From the NCBI GenBank assembly GCA_963778525.1, contig CAVZUJ010000005.1, positions 62,001-126,000 on the forward strand: a stretch of DNA of 64,000 nt, given 5' to 3'. The notes below the pieces were generated by a model, which made no database searches, had not been told where the DNA came from, and saw only the letters and a program-made list of their open reading frames with translations. A program made the translations under genes and the position numbers. The stretch is from Schlegelella_A sp963778525. Lineage in GTDB: Bacteria > Pseudomonadota > Gammaproteobacteria > Burkholderiales > Burkholderiaceae_C. Of this stretch, positions 54,252 through 63,344 are shown in pieces (positions within the stretch are counted from its first letter, which is position 1; each line of letters opens with the position of its first letter).

Positions 54252-56336
54252 ATGAACGACCTCATGCAACAGCTGCAGGCGCGCCTGGGCGGCAACGCCA
54301 AGGCGATTCGCGCGCTCATGGCGCCGCTCGTCGTCGTGATGATCCTGGCGATGATGGTGCTGCCGCTGCCGCCTTTCGCGCTCGACCTGCTCTTCACCTT
54401 CAACATCGCCATGGCCCTCATGGTGATGATGGTCGCGGCCTACATGATCCGGCCGCTCGATTTCGCCGCCTTCCCGGCGGTGATCCTGCTGACGACGTTG
54501 CTGCGCCTCTCGCTCAACGTGGCGTCCACGCGCGTCGTGCTGCTGCAAGGCCACACCGGCGCGGCCGCCGCCGGCCACGTGATCGAATCGTTCGGGCATT
54601 TCCTGATCGGCGGCAACTTCGCGGTCGGCCTGATCGTCTTCGCCATCCTGGTGGTCATCAACTTCGTCGTCGTCACCAAGGGCGCCGAGCGGATCGCCGA
54701 GGTCGGTGCGCGCTTCACGCTCGATGCGATGCCGGGCAAGCAGATGGCGATCGACGCCGACATGAATGCCGGCCTGATCGACCAGCACGAGGCCAAGCGC
54801 CGGCGCGCCGAGGTCGGCGACGAAGCCGAGTTCTTCGGCTCCATGGACGGCGCCTCGAAGTACGTGCGCGGCGACGCGATGGCCGGCCTCCTGATCCTCT
54901 TCATCAACATCGTCGGCGGCTTCGTCATCGGCGTGTTCCAGCACGACCTCACCGCCTCGCAGGCCGCCGACAGCTACATCCTGCTCGCCGTCGGCGACGC
55001 GCTGGTGGCGCAGATTCCGGCCCTCCTCATCTCGGTGGCGGCGGCGATGGTGGTCTCGCGCGTCGGCAAGGACCTCGACGTCGGCAGCCAGATCACCAAG
55101 CAGGTGTTCTCCTCGCCGCGCTCGCTCGCCGTCGTCGGCTGCGTGCTCGCCGTGCTCGGCGCCATTCCCGGCATGCCGCACCTCGTGTTCCTGCTGCTCG
55201 CCGCCGGCCTCGGCTACGGCTCGTGGCTGCTGCACGAGCGCCAGCAGCGCGCCAAGAACGCGCCCAAGCCGGCGCCGGCGCCGCCCGAGGCCAACGCCGA
55301 GGCGACCTGGGACGACCTGCAGCCGGTCGACACGCTCGGCCTCGAAGTCGGCTATCGCCTGATCGCGCTCGTCGACAAGAACCGCCAGGGCGACCTGCTC
55401 GGCCGCATCAAGGGGGTGCGGCGCAAGTTCGCGCAGGACGTCGGCTTCCTGCCGCCGCCGGTGCACATCCGCGACAACCTCGAGCTCAAGCCGAGCGCCT
55501 ACCGCCTGACGCTGCGCGGCGCGATCGTCGGCGAAGGCGAGGCCTTCCCCGGCATGTGGCTGGCCATCAACCCGGGCGGCGCGACGACGCCGCTGCTCGG
55601 CACCGCGACCACCGATCCGGCCTTCGGCCTGCCCGCGATCTGGATCGAGGAGCGCCAGCGCGAGACGGCCCAGATGGCCGGCTTTACGGTCGTTGATTGC
55701 CCCACCGTCATCGCCACCCACCTTTCACACTTGATGCAGCTGCACGCCGCGCGCCTGCTCGGCCGCGTCGAGACGCAGCAGCTCGTGGAGCACGTCACCA
55801 AGCTGGCGCCCAAACTGATGGAAGACGTCATTCCGAAGATGGTCGGCATCGCAGCCCTGCAGAAGGTGCTGCAGCTCCTGCTCGAAGAAGGCGTGCACAT
55901 CCGCGACATGCGCTCGATCGTCGAGTGCCTGGCCGAGTACGCCGCCACCATCACCGATCCGGCCGAGCTGGCCAAGCGCATCCGGGTTCACCTGGCGCCC
56001 TCGATCGTGCAGCAGATCTACGGCCCGACCAAGGAGCTCGAGGTCATCGCCATGGAACCCGAGCTCGAGCGCATGGTCACGCAGGCCCTCAATTCGCCGC
56101 ACGGCGCCGCCCTCGACCCGGGCGTGGCCGACACGCTGAGCAAGAGCGCCGCGCAGTCGGCCAAGCGCCAGGAAGACCTCGGCCACCCGGCCTGTCTGCT
56201 GGTGCCCGACATGATCCGCGCGCCGATGGCGCGCCTGCTCAAGCGCGCCGCGCCGCGCCTGAAGGTGCTGTCGCACAGCGAGATTCCTGAAACGCATTCC
56301 ATCCGCATCGGCTCGATCATCGGAGCAGCCACATGA
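54252..56336 (+). CDS. flhA: Flagellar export gate protein FlhA
   Basis: 694 residues, intact. Eight membrane helices in the first 330, the FHIPEP-type loop (VVTKGAERIAEVGARFTLDAMPGKQMAIDADMNAGLI), and the C-terminal nonameric ring that docks chaperone-substrate pairs. It overlaps flhF by four bases. Confidence 0.97.
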   Translation: MNDLMQQLQARLGGNAKAIRALMAPLVVVMILAMMVLPLPPFALDLLFTFNIAMALMVMMVAAYMIRPLDFAAFPAVILLTTLLRLSLNVASTRVVLLQGHTGAAAAGHVIESFGHFLIGGNFAVGLIVFAILVVINFVVVTKGAERIAEVGARFTLDAMPGKQMAIDADMNAGLIDQHEAKRRRAEVGDEAEFFGSMDGASKYVRGDAMAGLLILFINIVGGFVIGVFQHDLTASQAADSYILLAVGDALVAQIPALLISVAAAMVVSRVGKDLDVGSQITKQVFSSPRSLAVVGCVLAVLGAIPGMPHLVFLLLAAGLGYGSWLLHERQQRAKNAPKPAPAPPEANAEATWDDLQPVDTLGLEVGYRLIALVDKNRQGDLLGRIKGVRRKFAQDVGFLPPPVHIRDNLELKPSAYRLTLRGAIVGEGEAFPGMWLAINPGGATTPLLGTATTDPAFGLPAIWIEERQRETAQMAGFTVVDCPTVIATHLSHLMQLHAARLLGRVETQQLVEHVTKLAPKLMEDVIPKMVGIAALQKVLQLLLEEGVHIRDMRSIVECLAEYAATITDPAELAKRIRVHLAPSIVQQIYGPTKELEVIAMEPELERMVTQALNSPHGAALDPGVADTLSKSAAQSAKRQEDLGHPACLLVPDMIRAPMARLLKRAAPRLKVLSHSEIPETHSIRIGSIIGAAT

Positions 56337-57925
56337 GCATGAACGTCAAACGATTTTCCGCACGCACCTCGCGCGAAGCGCTTCGCCAGGTCCGCGAGGA
56401 GCTCGGCGTCGACGCCGTGGTGCTGTCCACCAAGCCCGGCGGTGCCGGTGTCGAGGTGCTGGCGATGGCGCCCGAAGGCATGCGCCAGGTCGAGGCGATG
56501 GCCGGCGACACGTCGGCGGCGCCTGCGCCGCGCGTCGAGCCCGAGCTGGCCACGACCACGGTCGAGCAGGACGCGACCCGCCTGGCGATGAGCACGCTCT
56601 CGTTCCAGGACTATGTGCGCACGCGCATGCTGAAGCGCCGGCAGGCGGCCATCGACAAGGAGGCCGGGCGCACGAGCGCTGCTCCCGTTCGCGCCGAGAC
56701 GGGTGTGCGCCTCGACGTGCGCGTCGAGGACGAAACCGAGTTCCCGTTCGAGCGCTCGCCGAGCGCGAGCGAGATCTACGCCGCCGCCGCGGCCGCGGCC
56801 CGCGACGAGGCGCGCAGCCCCGAGGCGGCCGGCGTTCTCGAGCAGCGGATGGCCGAACGGAGCGCACCTTCGCGCCCCGGCGACGCCCTGCGCGAGCCGC
56901 CGCCGGCCGCCGATCCGATCCGCGTGCCGTCGGCTGCCGCCACGGCCGCGTTCGACGCCGTCGACGCGCAGCGCGAACGGCACGAGATGATGGCCGAGCT
57001 GCGCTCGATGAAAGGCCTGATCGAGGAGCGCTTCGGCGCCCTCGCGTTCATGGAGAAGCTGCAGCGCCGGCCCGCCGAAGCGCGGCTGTCGCAAAAGCTG
57101 CTCGACTGCGGCTTCTCGCCGGCCCTGATCCGCCGCATCGTCGAGGGCCTCGGCCCCGACATCGCCGACGAAGCCGCCTGGGCAGCGCAGGTGCTGGAGC
57201 GCAATCTGCAATCGCAAGGCAACGGCGGTGCGCTCGAGGAGCAGGGCGGTGTCTTCGCATTGATCGGTGCCACCGGCGTCGGCAAGACGACGACGACGGC
57301 GAAGATCGCCGCCGCCTTCGCCGCCCGCCACGGCGCCGGCCAGCTCGGCCTGGTGACGCTCGACGCCTACCGCGTCGGCGCGCACGAGCAGCTGCGCGCC
57401 TACGGCCGCATCCTCGGCGTGCCGGTGCACACCGCGCACGACCGCGCCTCGCTCGAAGACCTGCTCGAATTGCTCGGCGCCAAGAAGATGGTGCTGATCG
57501 ACACCGCCGGCATGGCACAGCGCGACACCCGCACCCGCGAGCTGCTCGAAATGCTGTCGCATCGCTCGATCAAGCGCCTGCTCGTGGTCAACGCCGCGTC
57601 GCAGGGCGAGACCATCGAGGACGTGCTCGTCGCCTACGGCGCGGCCACCTGCGCCGGCATCGTCCTCAGCAAGCTCGACGAGGCCGTCAAGCTCGGGCCG
57701 GCGCTCGACGCCGCGATCCGCCACAAGCTGAAGATCCTCGGCATCGCCAACGGCCAGCGCGTGCCGGAAGACTGGCATCACCTTTCGGCCAGCGCCCTCG
57801 TGCAGCGCGCGCTGCGCGGCGGCGGCAGCTCGGCCTGGCGTCTCGATGCCAGCGAGATGAACCTCGTCTTCGCGGCGCCGCAAGGCATGTCGGCACGCGC
57901 CGCTGCCGTGCACGCTGCCGCCTGA
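56333..57925 (+). CDS. flhF: Flagellar SRP-like GTPase FlhF
   Basis: 530 residues. A basic N-domain (MNVKRFSARTSREALRQVREELGVDAVV), a long Ala/Glu-rich linker, then NG domains with G1 GATGVGKTTTTAKIAA, G2/G3 TLDAYRVGAHEQL and LIDTAGMAQRD, G4 LSKLDEA. FlhF places the flagellum at the pole and recruits FliF. Confidence 0.95.
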   Translation: MSMNVKRFSARTSREALRQVREELGVDAVVLSTKPGGAGVEVLAMAPEGMRQVEAMAGDTSAAPAPRVEPELATTTVEQDATRLAMSTLSFQDYVRTRMLKRRQAAIDKEAGRTSAAPVRAETGVRLDVRVEDETEFPFERSPSASEIYAAAAAAARDEARSPEAAGVLEQRMAERSAPSRPGDALREPPPAADPIRVPSAAATAAFDAVDAQRERHEMMAELRSMKGLIEERFGALAFMEKLQRRPAEARLSQKLLDCGFSPALIRRIVEGLGPDIADEAAWAAQVLERNLQSQGNGGALEEQGGVFALIGATGVGKTTTTAKIAAAFAARHGAGQLGLVTLDAYRVGAHEQLRAYGRILGVPVHTAHDRASLEDLLELLGAKKMVLIDTAGMAQRDTRTRELLEMLSHRSIKRLLVVNAASQGETIEDVLVAYGAATCAGIVLSKLDEAVKLGPALDAAIRHKLKILGIANGQRVPEDWHHLSASALVQRALRGGGSSAWRLDASEMNLVFAAPQGMSARAAAVHAAA

Positions 57926-57957
57926 GCGGCATCACTTCCAGAGCCATCGCCACCACC

Positions 57958-58758
57958 ATGACCTTGCCGACCGACCCACGCAACGACCAGGCCGAAGGCC
58001 TGCGCCAGATGTTCGCGCACACCCGTGTGCGTTTCATCCCGGTCGTCTCGAATCCGCACATCGCCTTCGGCGGCGTGCTGCTCGAGCGGCTGTGCACGGC
58101 CTTTGCCGAGCATCGGGCGACGACGCTCGTCGTCGATGCCGCCGAGCGCGCCGGCGAGGCCGGCGAGATGGCGCTGGTCGATCTCTCGCAGTGCATCGAG
58201 CGGCTTTCCGATCGCGTCTCGTACCTGACGGCGCGCGGCTTGCCGATCCGCTTCGTCGACGCCAGCGGCTCGACGCGCGCCTTCCTGCAACGCCTGGTCG
58301 AAGCGGCCCCGGCCTGCGACGTGGTGCTGCTGCACGCGAGCGCGCCCGAGCTCTGCCGGCTGTTCTCGCAAAAGCGCGACGGCTCGGCCTGGAGCGAGGC
58401 GCCGTGCCCGATCGTGCTGGCCGAAGACCATCCGGACAGCGTCACCCACGCCTACGCCGCGACCAAGCTGCTGGCCCAGCGCGCCGGCCTGGTCGTCTTC
58501 GATCTCCTGCTCGGGGCGGCAACGCAATCGCCACGGGCCGAGCGCATCGCCGCCAAGTTCGCGTCGTGCATGGACATGTATTTCGGTGGCGTGCTGCGCG
58601 AGAGCGTGCGCATCGACCCGGCCGGCGACGCGGCCGAGCCGCCCGGCGCCGACCTGCGCCGGCTCGTGGCCGGGCGGCTGCGCGGCGCACGTCGCGACGC
58701 CACGTCCTCTTCATCAACAACGACCGCAACCCTGCGGTCCACGGTCGCGTTCTCATGA
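57958..58758 (+). CDS. flhG: FlhG/FleN-like protein lacking the P-loop
   Basis: 266 residues in the flhG position between flhF and fliA. The fold cues of MinD proteins remain (FIPVVSNPHIAFGGVLLERLCTAFAEHRATTLVVDAA, CDVVLLHASAPELCRLF), but the Walker A lysines are gone: the segment where GKGGVGKT should be reads SNPHIAFGGV. The ATP-driven dimer switch is therefore unlikely. The C-terminus (TSSSSTTTATLRSTVAFS) looks odd and may be out of frame. Probably still a flagellar number or position factor. Confidence 0.7.
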   Translation: MTLPTDPRNDQAEGLRQMFAHTRVRFIPVVSNPHIAFGGVLLERLCTAFAEHRATTLVVDAAERAGEAGEMALVDLSQCIERLSDRVSYLTARGLPIRFVDASGSTRAFLQRLVEAAPACDVVLLHASAPELCRLFSQKRDGSAWSEAPCPIVLAEDHPDSVTHAYAATKLLAQRAGLVVFDLLLGAATQSPRAERIAAKFASCMDMYFGGVLRESVRIDPAGDAAEPPGADLRRLVAGRLRGARRDATSSSSTTTATLRSTVAFS

Positions 58759-58772
58759 TCTCCGGAGCTGCC

Positions 58773-59486
58773 ATGTACACCGCCAAAGGCAAGCTGGACC
58801 TGAACTCGACGCTGAAGCAATACAGCGGCCTGGTCAGGCGCCTTGCGCACCAGATGATCGCCAAGCTGCCGGCGAACGTCGAGATCGACGACCTGATCCA
58901 GGTCGGCATGATCGGACTCACCGACGCGCTCTCGCGCTTCGACGCGGCGCAGGGCGTGCAGTTCGAGACCTTCGCGACGCAACGCATCCGCGGCGCCATG
59001 CTCGACGAGCTGCGCGGCAACGACTACCTCTCGCGCGGCACCCGCAAGCACCAGCGCTCGATCGAAGGGGCGGTGGCCAAGCTCGAGCAGCAGCTCGGCC
59101 GGGCACCGTCGGAGAGCGAGATCGCCAAGGAAATGGGCGTCACGCTGAACGAATACCAGGAGCTGCTCGGCAAGGTGCGCGGCACCCAGCTGGTCTATCT
59201 CGAGGACATGGCCGGCGCCGACGGCGACAGCGACTTCCTCGACCGCCACGTCGTCGACGAGGAGGCCAATCCGCTGGCGCAGCTGCAGGACCACCGCATG
59301 CGCTCGGCCCTGATCGAGGCGATCAAGGTCCTGCCGGAGCGCGAGCAGTACGTGATGAGCATGTACTACGAGCACGACATGAACCTGAAGGAGATCGCGG
59401 CGGTGCTGAAGGTCACCGAATCGCGCGTCTGCCAGTTGCACAGCCAGTCGATCGCGCGCCTGCGCGTCAAGCTGCGCGACTACTGA
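58773..59486 (+). CDS. fliA: Flagellar sigma factor FliA (sigma-28)
   Basis: 237 residues. Region 2 (LVRRLAHQMIAKLPANVEIDDLIQVGMIGL), region 3 (IEGAVAKLEQQLGRAPSESEIAKEMG) and region 4 (LPEREQYVMSMYYEHDMNLKEIAAVLKVTESRVCQLHSQ) are complete. GGAG 6 nt before the ATG sets the start; an ATG at 58755 would add six residues. It reads the three sigma-28-like promoters found in this window. Confidence 0.95.
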   Translation: MYTAKGKLDLNSTLKQYSGLVRRLAHQMIAKLPANVEIDDLIQVGMIGLTDALSRFDAAQGVQFETFATQRIRGAMLDELRGNDYLSRGTRKHQRSIEGAVAKLEQQLGRAPSESEIAKEMGVTLNEYQELLGKVRGTQLVYLEDMAGADGDSDFLDRHVVDEEANPLAQLQDHRMRSALIEAIKVLPEREQYVMSMYYEHDMNLKEIAAVLKVTESRVCQLHSQSIARLRVKLRDY

Positions 59487-59509
59487 GGCGGCGGCTCGTT
59501 CGCGCCCTG

Positions 59510-59547
59510 TCGTCCCGCGCAGCGAGGAACCTGTCGTGCCGGGACGA
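59510..59547. repeat. Inverted repeat between fliA and a methyltransferase
   Basis: TCGTCCCG and CGGGACGA, 22 nt apart, with CCTGTCGT occurring twice. The stretch up to CTCAGGATGAC resembles an extragenic repeat and covers a GTG at 59536, so I prefer the next ATG for the gene that follows. Confidence 0.35.
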
Positions 59548-59565
59548 TCCTTCCCCTTGCTCAGG

Positions 59566-60300
59566 ATGACGGCGCTGTGGCCATTGCCCGCGCTGCTGGC
59601 CTGGTCCGCCTGCTGGGTCGTCTTCGCCGTGCTGCGCATCCTCGACGCGTCGCTGCCGCTTTCGCTGGCCCTGGCCGCTGCGCTCGGAGCGGCGCTGGCC
59701 GGCTCGGCGTCGACGCCCTGGCGGCGCGTCTTCGTCGCCGCCGGCTTTCCGCTGTCGCTCCTGGCCTCGGGTCTTGCCACCAGCGTTCCGGCCTGGGCCT
59801 GGCTGGCGCCGTTGCTCGTTCTCGCTTTCGCCTATCCGGTGCGGGCCTGGCGCGACGCGCCGCTCTTCCCGACGCCGCCCGGCGTGCTCACCGATCTCGA
59901 GCGGCATGCGCCGCTCGTCGCCGGTGAGCGCATCGTCGATGCCGGCTGCGGCCTCGGCGACGGCCTGCTCGAGCTGCGCCGGCGCTATCCGCACGCCCGC
60001 ATCGAAGGGATCGAGTGGAGCTGGCCGCTGCGCCTGGTCGCCGGCCTGCGCTGTCGATTCGCCCGGGTCCGGCGGCGCGACATGTGGGCCGCCGACTGGT
60101 CGGCCTATGCCATGGTCTATCTGTTCCAGCGCCCCGAGAGCATGGCCCGCGCCTGGGACAAGGCGGCGCGCGAGATGGCACCCGGCAGCTGGTTGGTGAG
60201 CCTGGAATTCGCGGTGCCCCAGCGCCCGCCGGATCGCCGCCTCGACCACGGCGAACGCCGGGTCCTGCTCTACCGCGTCCCGCCGCGCAGCGCGCGCTGA
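59566..60300 (+). CDS. Membrane-anchored class I SAM methyltransferase
   Basis: 244 residues. About three hydrophobic segments (residues 1-95) precede a methyltransferase domain with motif I IVDAGCGLGDGLLELRRRYP, IEGIEWSWPLRLVAG and a late Asp-Met region RRRDMWAADWSAY. This class acts on small molecules or lipids at the membrane; no substrate is indicated. The start excludes the repeat before it. Confidence 0.8.
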   Translation: MTALWPLPALLAWSACWVVFAVLRILDASLPLSLALAAALGAALAGSASTPWRRVFVAAGFPLSLLASGLATSVPAWAWLAPLLVLAFAYPVRAWRDAPLFPTPPGVLTDLERHAPLVAGERIVDAGCGLGDGLLELRRRYPHARIEGIEWSWPLRLVAGLRCRFARVRRRDMWAADWSAYAMVYLFQRPESMARAWDKAAREMAPGSWLVSLEFAVPQRPPDRRLDHGERRVLLYRVPPRSAR

Positions 60301-60437
60301 GGCCGGTCGACGCCGCGCCGGCGCGCGAGCGTGAGGTGCCGCACATTCGATGCGCCGATGCCGCCCGGGCCGATGGACATTTGCGGCGCCGCGCTCTAGC
60401 CTTTTGCTCCCCCCGCTTCGCGCCCGGCGCTCTTGCC

Positions 60438-61673
60438 ATGACCGTGCTCGTCTACGAAACCGACCTCGGCCTCTACCTCAACAAGACCGGCGACTTCACC
60501 AACCTGAAGTGGAAGACCGCGGAAGAGATGGTGTCGGTCGAGCTCGACAAGGTGTCGTCGGTCTCGCAGACCAACCCGGTGCTGGTGGCCGAGGTGCAGG
60601 ACAAGTGCTGGCCGATCGTCAAGAAGGAAGCCGAGAGCCTGATCAAGGATCTGAAGAAGGCCGATTCGATCGTCGACAAGAGCAAGCGCGAGGCGCTGGC
60701 CGACAAGGCGCTGGCCGAATACCGCAAGGACACCGGCGCCAAGCTGCAGAGCTGCGCGATGGACGTGTTCGACGTCTACGTCAAGGACAAGGGCGACTAC
60801 CGCCTCTATCTGACCAAGTCGGGCGTGCGCCTGCTGATCGACGGCGCGTCCTTCGCCGCTGCCGCGGCGCTCACCGCAGCGACGAGCTGGAGCGGCATCG
60901 GCTCCATCGTGGGTGCGGTCGGCATGGCGCGCTCGGCCGGCTCGATCGTGCAGCAGTTCGGCAACCTGCTCGCCGACGCCGAGACGATCAAGGGGCAGAT
61001 CGAAAGCAACGCCGAAAAGCTCACCAAGCAGTTGTCGAGCAGCACCATCAGCAACACGGTGAAGCAGGGCCTGTCGGCGGCCATCAACGCCGCGCTGGCG
61101 ATCGAGATCGAGAAGGTGCTGCCCACCGTCGAGGGCCTGGAGAAGGATTTCAAGCTGCTCGGCGACAAGGTCAAGGGCATGCACAAGGAGGCCGTGTCGC
61201 TGGTCTCCGACCTGCCCAAGCTGCTCGACGCGCACGAGAAGATCGCTCCCAACCAGGAGATCCTCGCAGACCTCGTCAAGCTCACCGGCATGAAGACCGA
61301 CGACTACAAGAAGTTCACCGCCGAGCTGAAGAAGGTCGAAAAGAGCATCAACGAGGCGGTCTCGCAAGCCTCCGACCTGATGGCACGCGTCAACGCCCTG
61401 AAGGATTGGGTCGACGGCAAGGCCGGCGAAGTCGAGGACATGAAGAAGAAGTTCAGCGAGGGCGCGGTCAAGTCGGTCAAGTTGCTGACCCAGTTCGTGA
61501 CCCTCGGCCTGGCCTTCTACGGCGGCAACTGGAGCAACGCGACGAGCACCATCGCCGGCCTGAAGAGCTCGCATGCGCTCGGCGCCGCGTTGGCGCTGGC
61601 CAACGACGGGCTGTCCACCACCAAGGAGCTGGGCACCGCGATCTACGAGCATTTCAAGAAGAAGAAGACCTAG
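60438..61673 (+). CDS. Unknown Lys-rich coiled-coil protein with a central hydrophobic hairpin
   Basis: 411 residues, no signal peptide. Residues 1-130 are amphipathic helix (KKEAESLIKDLKKADSIVDKSKREALADKAL). Residues 133-165 are hydrophobic and Gly/Ala-rich (GASFAAAAALTAATSWSGIG...). Long helices fill 175-350 (heptads around EKDFKLLGDKVKGMHKEAVSLVSDL), with a short hydrophobic end (LLTQFVTLGLAFYGG). The layout recalls alpha-helical pore formers such as HBL or XaxA, but I see no motif proving it. Isolated gene, translated from MTVLVYETDLGLYL. Confidence 0.65.
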   Translation: MTVLVYETDLGLYLNKTGDFTNLKWKTAEEMVSVELDKVSSVSQTNPVLVAEVQDKCWPIVKKEAESLIKDLKKADSIVDKSKREALADKALAEYRKDTGAKLQSCAMDVFDVYVKDKGDYRLYLTKSGVRLLIDGASFAAAAALTAATSWSGIGSIVGAVGMARSAGSIVQQFGNLLADAETIKGQIESNAEKLTKQLSSSTISNTVKQGLSAAINAALAIEIEKVLPTVEGLEKDFKLLGDKVKGMHKEAVSLVSDLPKLLDAHEKIAPNQEILADLVKLTGMKTDDYKKFTAELKKVEKSINEAVSQASDLMARVNALKDWVDGKAGEVEDMKKKFSEGAVKSVKLLTQFVTLGLAFYGGNWSNATSTIAGLKSSHALGAALALANDGLSTTKELGTAIYEHFKKKKT

Positions 61674-61712
61674 CCGTCGCTAAGATGGCCGCCCCGACTC
61701 CAGGAGGCAGCC

Positions 61713-62012
61713 ATGCTGATCGTCACCGGCACCCTTGCGGCTCGCGCCGATACGCTCGACGAGCTGCGCAGCCTGAGCCTCGAGCACGTCGCCCGTTCGC
61801 TCGCCGAGCCGGGATGTCTCGAGCACGGCGTGGCCGTGGATGCGAACGACGGCTTGCGCCTGGTCTTCTTCGAGCGCTGGGCCGATCGGGCCGCGCTCGA
61901 TGCGCACTTCAAGGTGCCGGCCTCGCGCGCCTTTGCCGCCAAGGCAGCGACGCTGGTCGCGCATCGGCCGACCTTGAACGTCTACGAAGCGAGCGAAGTC
62001 AGTTTGCGTTGA
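61713..62012 (+). CDS. ABM-domain protein (putative quinol monooxygenase, YgiN-like)
   Basis: 99 residues, one ferredoxin-like ABM fold. LIVTGTLAARADTLDELRSLS, PGCLEHGVAVDANDGLRLVFFERWADRAALDAHF and PASRAF are typical. Such proteins oxidise quinols or aromatic polyketides without cofactor; the reaction here is unknown. GGAGGCAGCC precedes the ATG. The 3' end overlaps the convergent esterase by 14 bp. Confidence 0.85.
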   Translation: MLIVTGTLAARADTLDELRSLSLEHVARSLAEPGCLEHGVAVDANDGLRLVFFERWADRAALDAHFKVPASRAFAAKAATLVAHRPTLNVYEASEVSLR

Positions 62013-62874
62013 TCCAGGCGCTCAGGTCGTCGAGCGCCGGCGCGAGGCCGCGCAGCGGCCGCGCGAAGACGCCGGCGAGCAGGGCGTGGCTGATGCCGTC
62101 GTACATGTGCAGCTCGACGGGCACGCCGGCGGCGCGCAGCTTGGCCGCCATCGCCAGCGTGCTGCGTTGCGGGCTCACGACCTTGTCGACCGTCGGCGCG
62201 GCGAGAAACGCCTTGGGCGAGGCCGGCGTCACGTCCTCGATCGGCTGCGAGTGCGGCGGGTAGTCGGGGTGATGGAACACCGGCCGCGCCGGCTGGCCCG
62301 GCTCGAGCGGATAGAACTCGTAGGCTCCGGCCAGGCCGATCCAGCCATCGAGCTCCTTCGGAGAATGGTTCACCGCGGCGAGCCAGCGCGGATCGAGCGC
62401 CAGCATCGCGGCGTTGTAGCCGCCGGCGCTGTGGCCCATGACGAAGATCCGCTTCGGGTCGCCGCCGAGCGCCTTCGCGTGCTCGAAGCCGTAAGCCATC
62501 GCCAGGGCACAGTCTTCGAGGAAGTCGGGGTAGGTGACTTCGGGATAGAGGCGGTAGTCGGCGATCAGCGTGAGCACGCCGCGCGCGGCCAGCGCTTCGC
62601 CCATGAACTTGTAGTCGCCGCGTTCGCCGCTGACCCAGTTGCCGCCGTAGAAGAAGACGACCGTCGGCCAGCCCGCCGCGGGCAGCGGCGAAGTCGGCGT
62701 GTAGACGTCGAGTCGGTGGCGCGGCAGCGGACCGTAGGCGAGGCCGAGGCTCGGCCGGTAGGTGTCGCTGCGGGCCAGGGCGTTGAGCGCGTCGGTGGCC
62801 GAGCAGGCCGACAGCGCGAGCACGAAGGCGCCGGCAAGGAGGGTGAAGAGAAGCAGACGCCGGGGTTCGGTCAT
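61999..62874 (-). CDS. Lipoprotein alpha/beta hydrolase, carboxylesterase type
   Basis: 291 residues. N-terminal lipobox LALSAC (Cys about 24). Oxyanion FFYGGNWVSG, nucleophile GHSAGG, and Asp/His near APTVDKVV and DGISHA. It resembles BD-FAE/kynurenine-formamidase-like esterases anchored in the envelope. Start chosen at MTEPRRLLLF, directly before the signal segment. Confidence 0.87.
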   Translation of the reverse strand: MTEPRRLLLFTLLAGAFVLALSACSATDALNALARSDTYRPSLGLAYGPLPRHRLDVYTPTSPLPAAGWPTVVFFYGGNWVSGERGDYKFMGEALAARGVLTLIADYRLYPEVTYPDFLEDCALAMAYGFEHAKALGGDPKRIFVMGHSAGGYNAAMLALDPRWLAAVNHSPKELDGWIGLAGAYEFYPLEPGQPARPVFHHPDYPPHSQPIEDVTPASPKAFLAAPTVDKVVSPQRSTLAMAAKLRAAGVPVELHMYDGISHALLAGVFARPLRGLAPALDDLSAWINAN

Positions 62875-62926
62875 CGAGAGCGATACGAAGCCGGCGGCGC
62901 CGCGGATGCGCAACGCGTGCCGGCCG

Positions 62927-63313
62927 TCACTGCTTGGTACCGCTCCAGCTCACTTCGTTGTTGAAGCTGACGTCGAGCTTGACCGGCTTCTTCGCCCAGT
63001 CGTAGACGAAGGCGGTATTGCCGTGCGCCTGCACGATCTTGTCGAGGGCCCGCGTCAGCGTCACCTCGACCACCGGCAGGCGGGGATAGTCGGAGGTGAT
63101 GCGGACCCGGTTCACGCCGGTCCGCGTGAGCGTGAGGGTGACGCCTTCGTGCGAGGAGCCTTTCGAGTCGGAGATCACGTCGCCGGCATAGCGGCCTTCG
63201 GCGACGTCGCCGAGGTCGGGCTTGCGCTTGGCCGGATCGGTGGCAGCCTGGCCGAACGCGGTCGACGAGAGTGCGCCGGCGGCCAGGACGAGGAGGGCGT
63301 CTCGACGTTGCAT
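62927..63313 (-). CDS. Small exported protein of unknown function
   Basis: 128 residues, signal peptide (MQRRDALLVLAAGALSSTAFG-Q, with an RR pair). The mature part is beta-rich (LTLTRTGVNRVRITSDYPRLPVVEVTLTRALDKIV) and ends VSWSGTKQ. I recognise no family. It sits between argH and the esterase, all leftward. Confidence 0.7.
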   Translation of the reverse strand: MQRRDALLVLAAGALSSTAFGQAATDPAKRKPDLGDVAEGRYAGDVISDSKGSSHEGVTLTLTRTGVNRVRITSDYPRLPVVEVTLTRALDKIVQAHGNTAFVYDWAKKPVKLDVSFNNEVSWSGTKQ

Positions 63314-63344
63314 CGTGGTCTCTCCAATCAGGATGGGAATCGGT

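Noticed and set aside
49656..55721. Two very long open frames on the minus strand (about 890 codons each) under motAB-cheY and flhB-flhA
   Set aside because: They are mirror frames of intact, well-recognised flagellar genes and are low-complexity (Arg/His/Asp-rich).
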